A stretch of 11,251 nt of DNA from an uncultured Collinsella sp. (GTDB taxonomy: Bacteria; Actinomycetota; Coriobacteriia; Coriobacteriales; Coriobacteriaceae). Under the pieces are notes generated by a model. It saw only the letters and a program-made list of their open reading frames with translations, was not told the DNA's origin and made no database searches. A program made the translations under genes and the position numbers. Below, piece after piece: positions 1 through 6,101 of this stretch. Position 1 is the stretch's first letter; each line of letters starts with the position of its first letter. The DNA lies in contig CALFGH010000025.1 in NCBI GenBank assembly GCA_937958315.1, positions 1-11,251 on the forward strand. Reading direction: 5' to 3'.

Positions 1-125
1 GTCGCTTGGGAATGCTTGGTGCGGGCGACCGGGCCCTGCGCCTTGCCGCCGCGCTTTTGCTGCTGGCCGCGCTGGGCATGCTTGCCGTGCTGGTTGTGCT
101 GAGCGTCCTGGGGCTTTTTTGCCAC
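1..125 (-). CDS. Unidentified basic, low-complexity N-terminus (partial)
   Basis: This is the 5' end of a gene reading leftwards out of the window. It starts at a GTG (123-125) behind a GGGAGG Shine-Dalgarno (130-135) with a 4-base gap. The 41 visible residues begin MAKKPQDAQHNQHGKHAQRG and continue rich in Lys, Arg, Gln, His and Gly. There is no hydrophobic stretch, so the tail is probably disordered and possibly nucleic-acid binding. Such tails precede globular domains in many actinobacterial RNA-modifying and RNA-binding proteins, but nothing visible identifies the family. The plus strand here also has an open frame ending at 143 that would encode a Leu/Ala/Val-rich C-terminus. I prefer the minus reading because of its start and ribosome-binding site, and because K/Q-rich codons read backwards automatically give L/A-rich codons. 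The function is unknown. Confidence 0.5.
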   Translation of the reverse strand, partial: MAKKPQDAQHNQHGKHAQRGQQQKRGGKAQGPVARTKHSQA

Positions 126-146
126 GATTCCTCCCGTTGTTAGTAT
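119..146 (+). promoter_or_regulatory. Candidate promoter with extended -10
   Basis: TTGCCA (119-124), a 16-base spacer, then TGtTAGTAT, an extended -10 (138-146). Transcription from here would begin near 153 and give the DUF1275 gene a leader of about 220 bases. The site overlaps the ribosome-binding site and first codon of the leftward gene, so the two units would interfere. It was identified only by matching to a sigma-A-type consensus. Confidence 0.35.
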
Positions 147-375
147 GCTGCACGTAATTGTAACCAGTCTTTTTGGGGCGGGGCTAAAAAGAATGGCGGA
201 GTACACGGGGCGTCGGGTGTCGGCGCCGCACCCGCCGTTTGTTTCCAGACTGTGTATCTGCGCGTTGGAGAACCCGTCTCGCGCGCATGCCATGTTGTCA
301 ATGGGTTACAGTATGAACGGCGGCTATGTTTCCGCCAACGCACGAGAGAGTCGTCAACAAGGAGGATGCACGACG

Positions 376-1095
376 ATGCAGCGTGCCAAACAGATATCGG
401 AGTCCATCGAGCTGGGCATCATCTTGGCGCTCGCCGGTGGCTTTATGGATGTGTATTCGTACATTGGGCGCGATCATGTTTTCGCCAACGCGCAGACGGG
501 CAACATCCTGCTCGTGGGCGTGAGCATCTCGGAGGGCAATTGGGCACTTGCGGGGCGCTACTTCTTCCCTGTGGTGTCGTTTGCTGTGGGTATTATGCTT
601 GCCGACCTGGTACACGAGCGGTTTGGCAGCGTGATTCACTGGCGCCAAGTGACGGTGTTCTTTGAAGCCGTCATCTTGCTGGGCGTGAGCTTTATCCCCG
701 GTGGCGGTTACAACCTGCTCGCCAACTGCCTCACCTCGTTTGCCTGCGGCATGCAGGTCGAGAGCTTCCGCAAGATACATGGTCACGGCATCGCCACGAC
801 CATGTGCATCGGTAACCTGCGCAACGCGCTGCAAAACGTGGACGACTACATCATCACCCACAAGCGCGGCTTTTTGGAAAACGGCGTGCTGTACTTTGGC
901 GTGATCTTTACCTTTGTGTTTGGCGCCGTGCTGGGCAACTGGTGTATTGAGCGCATGGGCCTGCATGCCATCGTCGTGGCGAGCTTGCTGCTGTTTGTCG
1001 CGTTTGCCATCATGTTTATCGACCGCGAGCGCGATTTGCACAGGAAATGGGCCCGCATCATAGCTGACTGGCAGACCGCGAGTCTTAAGCGCTAA
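376..1095 (+). CDS. YoaK/DUF1275 family membrane protein
   Basis: A 239-residue polytopic membrane protein of the YoaK/DUF1275 family (PF06912), whose biochemical role is not established. The N-terminal family signature is visible: GGFMDVYSYIG at about residues 20-30, followed by FANAQTGNILL at about 36-46. Five or six hydrophobic segments follow (near 12-30, 62-80, 92-108, 112-125, 175-195 and 198-217). The tail is charged and cytosolic-looking. The reading frame is open back to 145, but the ATG at 376 is chosen for three reasons. A near-consensus AAGGAGG lies at 359-365, the family motif begins immediately after, and the extra upstream residues do not resemble the family. Length is typical (220-240 aa). 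It appears monocistronic and ends at a strong hairpin. The family assignment is firm; substrate and function are unknown. Confidence 0.9.
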   Translation: MQRAKQISESIELGIILALAGGFMDVYSYIGRDHVFANAQTGNILLVGVSISEGNWALAGRYFFPVVSFAVGIMLADLVHERFGSVIHWRQVTVFFEAVILLGVSFIPGGGYNLLANCLTSFACGMQVESFRKIHGHGIATTMCIGNLRNALQNVDDYIITHKRGFLENGVLYFGVIFTFVFGAVLGNWCIERMGLHAIVVASLLLFVAFAIMFIDRERDLHRKWARIIADWQTASLKR

Positions 1096-1102
1096 GGTGC
1101 AT

Positions 1103-1170
1103 GTTCGTAACAACATTCAGGAGCCAGAAAAAACTATCCAGCTCCTGAATGTTGCTACGAACTGCTTTTT
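1103..1170 (+). terminator. Long-stem terminator between convergent genes
   Basis: Arms 1103-1124 and 1141-1162 are 22 bases each and complementary at 21 positions (the one mismatch is A1110 against C1155). The 16-base loop contains AAAAAA, and the stem is followed by TTTTT (1166-1170). It lies 7 bases after the DUF1275 stop and 14 bases beyond the stop of the convergent gene. The plus-strand direction has the T-tract. The minus direction lacks one after the stem, so bidirectional function is less certain. Confidence 0.8.
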
Positions 1171-1175
1171 GCGAT

Positions 1176-1715
1176 TTATTCGAGATGCTCTTCAATCCGA
1201 GCCCTAAGAAGGGCAATGGCTGTAGGTATTCCAATTGCGGCGGCTAATTCGGCTTTATCCAAAACCTGTATGCTAAAGCACGATTGTTTATCACATTGAA
1301 GGACGATAACTGAAGATAGTTTCACTTCCCGTTGGCTGAATATATCGTAATCTCCAAATAGGAAGTTACCTTTTATTGTGTAATTCGGTATGTTCGTTAC
1401 GCACTTCATCTCAAGTCTGTTTAGGCCATAATCAAACACCGCAACTTCCTTGTGTTCGATGATGAGCGCAACCCTGGGCATGTTGCTAAAACCACCGTCG
1501 ACGACAGTGAAGAGTTTTTCATTTGCATCGTCATAAACGGTATATTTAAGACTCAATAGCTGTCCTAGTGGACCCGTGAACCCATGTTTTTTGATGTTGA
1601 GGTTGTCTCCTGCTGGGTTGATGAGAGCCAGAGTATGCGGATAAGGGTTACCTTCAATTGAGATTTGATATTCGTTTGTAGCCGTCTTGCTCGATTTAGG
1701 ACAACTAGCCACCAT
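1176..1715 (-). CDS. Tubby/LURP-one-like domain protein
   Basis: A 179-residue protein that reads as a single beta-rich domain of the tubby C-terminal/LURP-one-related type (the YxjI-like, phospholipid-scramblase-like superfamily). Successive strands alternate with turns, for example GPLGQLLSLKYTVYD, KLFTVVDGG, VAVFDYGLNRLEM and YTIKGNFLFGDYDIF. They are followed by a C-terminal hydrophobic helix (AELAAAIGIPTAIALLRARI), as expected for that fold. There is no signal peptide. Bacterial members are poorly characterised; lipid or membrane association is suggested by the superfamily only. The ATG at 1715 follows GAGG with a 9-base gap, and an in-frame TGA lies just upstream, which fixes the 5' limit. 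Base composition is visibly more AT-rich, with AT-ending codons unlike its GC-rich neighbours, which points to horizontal acquisition. The superfamily call is from pattern recognition and could be wrong. Confidence 0.6.
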   Translation of the reverse strand: MVASCPKSSKTATNEYQISIEGNPYPHTLALINPAGDNLNIKKHGFTGPLGQLLSLKYTVYDDANEKLFTVVDGGFSNMPRVALIIEHKEVAVFDYGLNRLEMKCVTNIPNYTIKGNFLFGDYDIFSQREVKLSSVIVLQCDKQSCFSIQVLDKAELAAAIGIPTAIALLRARIEEHLE

Positions 1716-1851
1716 GTGTCATCGCCTCGATCGAATTGGAACCGTCTTCTGCTTCGTGCGGAGAATTACGCTGTACGTTGCAGTAGATGCAGCTGCAATA
1801 ACCGCATGGGCAATTTCTAACAAAATGAATGACGTTATTTGCTGCATGCAT
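1705..1851 (-). CDS. Possible small Cys-rich ORF upstream of the LURP-one gene
   Basis: A 48-codon frame starting MHAANNVIHF and containing the cluster CPCGYCSCIYC (spacing C-x-C-x2-C-x-C-x2-C). Its stop lies 8 bases inside the following gene, so the two overlap by 11 bases as in translationally coupled pairs. There is no Shine-Dalgarno. However, a TTGACA-N17-TACTTT promoter (1892 to 1864) would start RNA near 1857, making this ATG almost leaderless. It could be a regulatory leader peptide, the relic of an N-terminal zinc-binding segment separated by a frameshift, or chance. The evidence is weak. Confidence 0.2.
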   Translation of the reverse strand: MHAANNVIHFVRNCPCGYCSCIYCNVQRNSPHEAEDGSNSIEAMTHGG

Positions 1852-1863
1852 GTTATTCACTAC

Positions 1864-1892
1864 AAAGTATCTTTTTATAAACGTATTGTCAA
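1864..1892 (-). promoter_or_regulatory. Candidate promoter for the LURP-one-like gene
   Basis: On the minus strand, a perfect -35 TTGACA (1892-1887) is followed by a 17-base spacer and a -10-like TACTTT (1869-1864). It lies in the most AT-rich part of the window. Predicted start is near 1857, about 140 bases upstream of the main ATG. The -35 is strong and the -10 mediocre. Confidence 0.4.
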
Positions 1893-2017
1893 ACATATAT
1901 TGCTAAAACAGAAACAATTTATAGACTGAGTCGGTCGTATTCTTTGGGCGATTGCTCCCATAATCTAGCCTTCGCTGCTGTCGGGAGGGAAGGACTAGGG
2001 CTCCGTTATTCTGTTGA

Positions 2018-2085
2018 AACGCTTTAACACTTTTGACGTTCTCACGCGTTTTTTGTTTCAAAAGCGTTAGGATGGGACTTATAGC
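2018..2085 (+). promoter_or_regulatory. fucO upstream region: dyad and candidate promoters
   Basis: AACGCTTT (2018-2025) and AAAGCGTT (2061-2068) form an 8-bp inverted repeat. Inside it, TTTTGA (2031-2036) and TCAAAA (2058-2063) form a second one that competes for the same A residues. TTGACG (2033-2038) is a good -35 but has only a weak -10 (TTTCAA) at 17 bases. An alternative is TTCAAA (2057-2062), 17 bases, TATAGC (2080-2085). Either way, the dyad covers the promoter, as a regulator site would. Confidence 0.35.
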
Positions 2086-2108
2086 GCGGGGCGTAATGGA
2101 TGCCCCGC
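2086..2108 (+). promoter_or_regulatory. Leader hairpin before the fucO ribosome-binding site
   Basis: GCGGGGC (2086-2092) pairs perfectly with GCCCCGC (2102-2108) around a 9-base loop, and ends 7 bases before the GGGAGG Shine-Dalgarno (2116-2121). It could act as a 5' mRNA-stabilising stem or a translation control element. It is not followed by a T-tract, so it is not a terminator. Confidence 0.45.
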
Positions 2109-2127
2109 ACACGATGGGAGGCTATCA

Positions 2128-3294
2128 ATGGCTAATCGTTTCGTTCTCAACACCATCTCTTATCATGGTTCCGGCGCCATCAAGGAGATCCCCGGCGAGC
2201 TCCAGCGTCGCGGCTACAAGAAGATCTTCGTCTGCTCCGACCCCGATCTGGTTAAGTTTGGCGTTACCGCTAAGGTGACCGACGAGCTCGACGCCGCCGG
2301 CATCGCTTGGAGCCTCTACTCCGAGATTAAGCCCAACCCCACTATCCAGAACGTCAAGGACGGCGTCGAGGCCTTCAAGGCCGCCGAGGCTGACGCTATC
2401 GTGACCATTGGTGGTGGCTCCTCCATGGACACCGCTAAGGCCATTGGCATCATCATCAACAACCCCGAGTTCGCCGATGTCCGCAGCCTCGAGGGCGTTG
2501 CTCCGACTAAGAACCACGCCGTGTTCACCATCGCCGTGCCGACGACCGCCGGTACCGCCGCCGAGGTGACCATCAACTACGTCATCACCGACCCCGAGAA
2601 GGTTCGCAAGTTCGTGTGCGTCGACACCAACGACGCCCCCGAGGTCGCCGTCGTCGATCCTGACATGATGGCTTCCATGCCCGCCGGCCTGACCGCTTCC
2701 ACTGGTATGGACGCTCTGACCCACGCCATCGAGGGCTACACCACCAAGGGTGCTTGGGAGCTCTCCGACATGTTCCACTTTGAGGCTATTAAGCTGATCA
2801 GCGAGAACCTGCGTGACTCCGTCGCCGAGGCCAAGTCCGGTCAGCCCGGCTCCGGCCGCGAGGGTATGGCTCTTGGCCAGTATGTCGCCGGCATGGGCTT
2901 CTCCAACGTCGGCCTGGGCATCGACCACGCCATGGCTCACACCCTGTCCGCTCACTACGATACCCCGCACGGTGTCGCCTGCGCCATGCTGCTGCCGATC
3001 GCCATGGAGTTCAACAAGCCGGTTTGCACCGAGCGCCTGGCCAAGGTTGCCGTTGCCATGGGCGTTGACACCACGGGCATGAGCACCGACGAGGCTGCCG
3101 ACGCCGCTATCGCCGCCGTCAAGCAGCTTTCCGCCGACGTGAACATCCCGCACGTCTGCGAGGCCATGAAGGCTGACGAGATCGAGGTCCTGGCCAAGGA
3201 CGCCATGGCCGACGCTTGCTTCCCGGGTAACCCGCGCGAGGCGACGCTCGACGACGTCATCGAGCTCTTCAAGAAGATCTGCCCGGCTGCCTAA
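2128..3294 (+). CDS. fucO: Lactaldehyde reductase (iron-containing alcohol dehydrogenase, FucO type)
   Basis: A 388-residue group III iron-dependent alcohol dehydrogenase. It closely resembles E. coli FucO, which reduces L-lactaldehyde to 1,2-propanediol with NADH in fucose/rhamnose fermentation. Shared blocks include KAIGIIINNPEFADVRSLEG, VPTTAGTAAEVTINYVIT and ALGQYVAGMGFSNVGLG. The NAD-binding GGGSSMD is at residues 95-101. The four metal ligands of the family align as Asp195, His199, His267 and His281 (from DALTH, GIDH and DTPHG). The protein is cytosolic and full length. The start is fixed by GGGAGG six bases upstream of the ATG. Codon use is extremely biased (AAG, GCC, AAC, GAC), which suggests high expression and a role as a bulk redox sink. 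No fucose or rhamnose genes are nearby, so the physiological aldehyde is inferred; a related alcohol dehydrogenase specificity is the alternative. Confidence 0.88.
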   Translation: MANRFVLNTISYHGSGAIKEIPGELQRRGYKKIFVCSDPDLVKFGVTAKVTDELDAAGIAWSLYSEIKPNPTIQNVKDGVEAFKAAEADAIVTIGGGSSMDTAKAIGIIINNPEFADVRSLEGVAPTKNHAVFTIAVPTTAGTAAEVTINYVITDPEKVRKFVCVDTNDAPEVAVVDPDMMASMPAGLTASTGMDALTHAIEGYTTKGAWELSDMFHFEAIKLISENLRDSVAEAKSGQPGSGREGMALGQYVAGMGFSNVGLGIDHAMAHTLSAHYDTPHGVACAMLLPIAMEFNKPVCTERLAKVAVAMGVDTTGMSTDEAADAAIAAVKQLSADVNIPHVCEAMKADEIEVLAKDAMADACFPGNPREATLDDVIELFKKICPAA

Positions 3295-3301
3295 CATGGT
3301 T

Positions 3302-3431
3302 CGGCGGGCCCCTGCCCGTTAGCCCCACAATCGTCCTCGGACATGTCGGAAGCCCCCGCTGCGCACTTCGTGCGGCGGGGGCTTCCTCCGTCCTGCGGAA
3401 AGATTGTGGGGCTAACGGGCAGGGGCCGCCG
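3302..3431. repeat. 130-base composite palindromic element A
   Basis: The outer arms 3307-3332 and 3402-3427 are a perfect 26-bp inverted repeat. With one bulged G (3306) the pairing continues to 3302/3431. A second perfect 12-bp stem, GGAAGCCCCCGC (3348-3359) with its complement (3375-3386), lies inside, capped by a short further helix. The element begins 7 bases after the fucO stop. The inner stem may terminate fucO transcription, although only TCCTCCGTCC follows rather than a T-run. The length and perfection of the outer arms go beyond what a terminator needs and suggest a REP/MITE-like repeat. Confidence 0.75.
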
Positions 3432-3550
3432 GCTCGTTATCGTGGCGGGCACAGTTCCGGGGGGCTCGATGGGGCATCTCGCTAGGTAAAAAGATGGTTC
3501 GCGGTGGTATTGTTGCTGTGGGTTTAATTCGATATGAAAGGGTGACTTTG

Positions 3551-4579
3551 GTGTCCAAGATGGATTCTACGCTCTCCTATATTACTGACCAGCTGAAGGC
3601 GCTTACCTCGATTGCTTCGCCTACCGGCTATACCCGTGCGGCGACTGATTATCTGATGGAAACGTTGCGCGATATGGGCTTTGGGCCCGAGCGCTCCAAT
3701 AAAGGCAACGTGCTGGTTGAGCTTGGCGGCGAGGGTGAGCCGCTCGTGTTGGCGAGCCATGTCGATACCCTGGGCGCCATGGTGCGCTCCATTAAGGATA
3801 ATGGTCGCCTGCGCCCCACGACCCTCGGCGGGCACCAGTGGTCTACGGCCGATGGCGAGAACTGCACCGTCTACACGCGTGACGGTAATGTCTACACGGG
3901 CGTGGTCCTCAATACTGAGCCTTCGGCGCATGTGGCCGATGAGCCGGTCAAGACCATCGAGAAGAACATGGAAATCCTGCTCGACGAGAACGTTGACAGC
4001 AAGGACGATGTGCTCGAGCTGGGCATTCAGACCGGCGACATCATCGCTATGGATCCGCGTACCACGGTGACGGAGAGCGGCTACATTAAGAGCCGCTTCC
4101 TGGATGACAAGCTGTCGGCGTCGATTCTGCTGGGTCTGGCCCGTGCCGTTGCTGACGGCGAGGTGACGCTTTCGCGCAAGGTGTCGCTGCTCTTTACCGT
4201 GTACGAGGAGGTCGGCCACGGCGGCGCCTTCGTGCCGGCCGACACGCGCGAGATGATCAGCGTTGACATGGGCTGCGTGGGCGACGACCTGGGCTGCACC
4301 GAGCGCATGGTGTCGATTTGCGCCAAGGATTCGGGTGGCCCCTATAACTACGATCTGGTGACCACGCTGTCCAACATCGCGCGCGAGCTGGAGCTCGATT
4401 ACGCCATCGATGTGTACCCACACTACGGCTCCGACGTCGAGGCCACGCTCTCGGCCGGCTACGACATTCGCCATGGCCTGATCGGCCCCGGCGTGTACGC
4501 GAGCCACAACTACGAGCGCAGCCACATCGACGGTGTGCGTAACACCTTTGAGCTCGTCCGCGCCTACGTACAGCGCTAG
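3551..4579 (+). CDS. M42 family metallopeptidase (aminopeptidase)
   Basis: A 342-residue cytosolic dinuclear-metal aminopeptidase of family M42 (TET/YsdC/FrvX group), which trims N-terminal residues from peptides and usually assembles as a large dodecamer. Visible catalytic blocks, numbered from this start, are SHVDTLG (His70, catalytic Asp72), RFLDDK (bridging Asp185), YEEVGHGG (general base Glu219, metal Glu220), SVDMG (Asp239) and YERSHIDG (His325). These match the canonical ligand set. GTG 3551 is chosen because AAAGGG (3537-3542) lies 8 bases before it. ATG 3560 is possible, and the frame is open to ATG 3494 but with a poor site and non-family sequence. Length is normal. It is a single-gene unit ending at a clear terminator. 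Substrate preference (glutamyl, leucyl, endoglucanase-like annotation) cannot be judged. Confidence 0.88.
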   Translation: MSKMDSTLSYITDQLKALTSIASPTGYTRAATDYLMETLRDMGFGPERSNKGNVLVELGGEGEPLVLASHVDTLGAMVRSIKDNGRLRPTTLGGHQWSTADGENCTVYTRDGNVYTGVVLNTEPSAHVADEPVKTIEKNMEILLDENVDSKDDVLELGIQTGDIIAMDPRTTVTESGYIKSRFLDDKLSASILLGLARAVADGEVTLSRKVSLLFTVYEEVGHGGAFVPADTREMISVDMGCVGDDLGCTERMVSICAKDSGGPYNYDLVTTLSNIARELELDYAIDVYPHYGSDVEATLSAGYDIRHGLIGPGVYASHNYERSHIDGVRNTFELVRAYVQR

Positions 4580-4614
4580 GGGAGCAGCTTGCGACTCGGC
4601 TGACCAATTGCTCT

Positions 4615-4640
4615 AAGGCCCGATTGCTCGGGCCTTTTTT
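4615..4640 (+). terminator. Intrinsic terminator of the M42 gene
   Basis: GGCCCGA (4617-4623), loop TTGC, TCGGGCC (4628-4634), then TTTTTT (4635-4640). It lies 37 bases after the M42 stop and has an ideal rho-independent form. Confidence 0.95.
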
Positions 4641-4652
4641 CGCGTCAGTCTG

Positions 4653-4680
4653 TTTAGTATTATGCTGTATGTAACTAATT
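4653..4680 (+). promoter_or_regulatory. Candidate promoter/dyad upstream of the HTH-HipA gene
   Basis: An AT-rich stretch containing overlapping -10-like TAGTAT (4655-4660) and TATTAT (4658-4663), with no good -35. TTAGT (4654-4658) and ACTAA (4674-4678) form a short dyad across it, a plausible autoregulatory site for the DNA-binding domain encoded just downstream. Confidence 0.3.
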
Positions 4681-4719
4681 AACTTTACGTTTGGAATACT
4701 TAACGAGGTGATGCGGCGT

Positions 4720-6093
4720 ATGGATACATCTGAGTACTTGTCTATGGGTGATGCTGCCCACCTGTTGGGCGTTACGAAAGCCCGCATATCTCAACTTGCC
4801 GCATCGGGAACGCTCGCGTGCGATATTGTGGGCGGACGGAAGATGGTTGAGTATGATTCTGCGGTTGCTTATCAAAAGGTCCGCAAACGAGGGCGCCGTC
4901 CTGCAGCCGATGTGGGACGCAAGTTTACGCTGATGTCGGCCGACCATGAGGTCGCGCATGTCTCATTTGATCCGACGCGCGAGTTTCCCTTCGAAATCGC
5001 CGAGGTCCTCGATGCGCAACGAATGCCGTTAGGCACGTGCTCGAGCTCTTCTCCTACAGTGAATAAACGGGAGCTCAACGTGTGGTGGAGCCATCGGTCG
5101 GTGCCTGACGTCCGTCCCGGACTCGTCTCGCGCTATCGTGAACTGGGAATTGCCAGTGGTATCGAGGTTCCGGTTCGGTGCCTGGGTCTCTCGCTTTCGG
5201 ATTGCTATTGGCTGCGGCCGGCAGAATGCGATGAGCTCGAATGGCAAAACATCAATTACTTTGAGAACGAATTTGAGCGATCGGCGCCCGAAGAGCGTTC
5301 GGGTTGGCTGGAAGGCATCGGTCTTAAAAATCCGGACAACACGTCCGAGGGCGAGCTCCCTAAATCGTGGATGATCCGAAACGGCATTCGCGTTTTGGCT
5401 AAAGGTTGCGGGATGGACGATCAGCGTCCCTTTAACGAGGCGGTTGCAACGGCTCTACAGCGTCGCTTGCTGTCGGAGGGCGAGTTTGTTCCCTATACGG
5501 TTGAGCGGATGTTCAATGGCCCCGGGTGCCTGTGTGAGGATTTTCTTGACGGCCGCGAGGAATACGTTCCGGCTGTTTACGTTAAGAACGCCCTTGGCGG
5601 CCAGCGAGGAGGCTCGACGTACGACCGGTACTGCCGCTTTCTTGGTAAGCATGGTGTCGATGAGGTCGCCGTGAGAAGGTCTATGTCGCAGATGATCGTT
5701 TGCGATGCTCTTTTGGCCAACAGCAACCGCCATTGGCGAAACTTTGGCATCATCCGCAATGTCGACACCCTGGAGATAAGGCCTGCTCCGCTGTTCGATA
5801 GCGGCAACTGCCTGTGGTACAACGTACCAACTGCCGTGCTCGCAGCTGGGGAGTTTGGGTTTTCCGCTAAGCCGTTTGGGCCCGACCCTTCCGTCCAGCT
5901 GGCGCTTGCGGACTCACTCGATTGGTTCGATTCATCACGACTCAACGGATTTGTTGATGAGGCGATCGAGATTCTTTCGCAGAGCGAATGGGCGACGGCG
6001 GAGGGTCGACTCGAGGCCATTCGTCGCGGCCTCGAGCGTCGCGTAATCGAGGTTGGTGCCGCTGTTGAGGTACTTCGACACGTGCAGCGATAA
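4720..6093 (+). CDS. HTH-HipA-like kinase fusion, altered catalytic Asp
   Basis: A 457-residue protein. Residues about 5-50 are a MerR/excisionase-type helix-turn-helix (MGDAAHLLGVTKARISQLAASG) followed by the basic patch KVRKRGRRP. From about residue 110 it follows the HipA/CtkA-like Ser/Thr kinase pattern: ELNVWWSHRSVPDVRPGL, LGLSLSDCYWLRP, NPDNTSEGELPKSW, ATP-binding Lys228 (VLAKG) and PFNEAVAT. Next come the catalytic loop ANSNRHWRNFG (334-343) and the metal Asp360 in APLFDSG. The family loop reads N-x-D-R-H-x-x-N-F-G. Here the expected catalytic Asp is Asn336, while metal-binding Asn341 is kept. HipA kinases phosphorylate tRNA synthetases or related targets, normally partnered by a separate HipB antitoxin; no partner gene is adjacent. 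ATG 4720 follows the extended Shine-Dalgarno GAGGTGAT (4705-4712) by 7 bases; GTG 4708 and ATG 4711 are alternatives. It may be a pseudokinase or a DNA-binding regulator. Confidence 0.8.
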   Translation: MDTSEYLSMGDAAHLLGVTKARISQLAASGTLACDIVGGRKMVEYDSAVAYQKVRKRGRRPAADVGRKFTLMSADHEVAHVSFDPTREFPFEIAEVLDAQRMPLGTCSSSSPTVNKRELNVWWSHRSVPDVRPGLVSRYRELGIASGIEVPVRCLGLSLSDCYWLRPAECDELEWQNINYFENEFERSAPEERSGWLEGIGLKNPDNTSEGELPKSWMIRNGIRVLAKGCGMDDQRPFNEAVATALQRRLLSEGEFVPYTVERMFNGPGCLCEDFLDGREEYVPAVYVKNALGGQRGGSTYDRYCRFLGKHGVDEVAVRRSMSQMIVCDALLANSNRHWRNFGIIRNVDTLEIRPAPLFDSGNCLWYNVPTAVLAAGEFGFSAKPFGPDPSVQLALADSLDWFDSSRLNGFVDEAIEILSQSEWATAEGRLEAIRRGLERRVIEVGAAVEVLRHVQR

Positions 6094-6101
6094 ACCCGCG
6101 G

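Larger units (their letters stand above)
1716..2127. other. 412-base AT-rich intergenic region (divergent genes)
   Basis: This region lies between the leftward LURP-one-like gene and rightward fucO. The left two thirds (about 1790-1930) is unusually AT-rich and has a possible promoter and small ORF on the minus strand. The right third holds the fucO control region with two dyads. Other open frames here (for example 1687-1929 on the plus strand) have no ribosome-binding site and no recognisable protein, so they are not called. Confidence 0.6.

Noticed and set aside
145..375. N-terminal extension of the DUF1275 protein to ATG 145
   Set aside because: No ribosome-binding site at 145; the strong AAGGAGG precedes ATG 376, where the family sequence begins.
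298..1116. Antisense frame over the DUF1275 gene
   Set aside because: No start signal, and the plus strand has the family motifs and a strong Shine-Dalgarno.
2125..3297. 390-codon open frame antisense to the whole of fucO
   Set aside because: It is a mirror of strongly GC-biased codons, with low-complexity G/V/H/D content, no ribosome-binding site and no family resemblance.
3524..4525. 333-codon open frame antisense to the M42 gene
   Set aside because: A shadow of codon bias; all M42 metal ligands are present on the plus strand.
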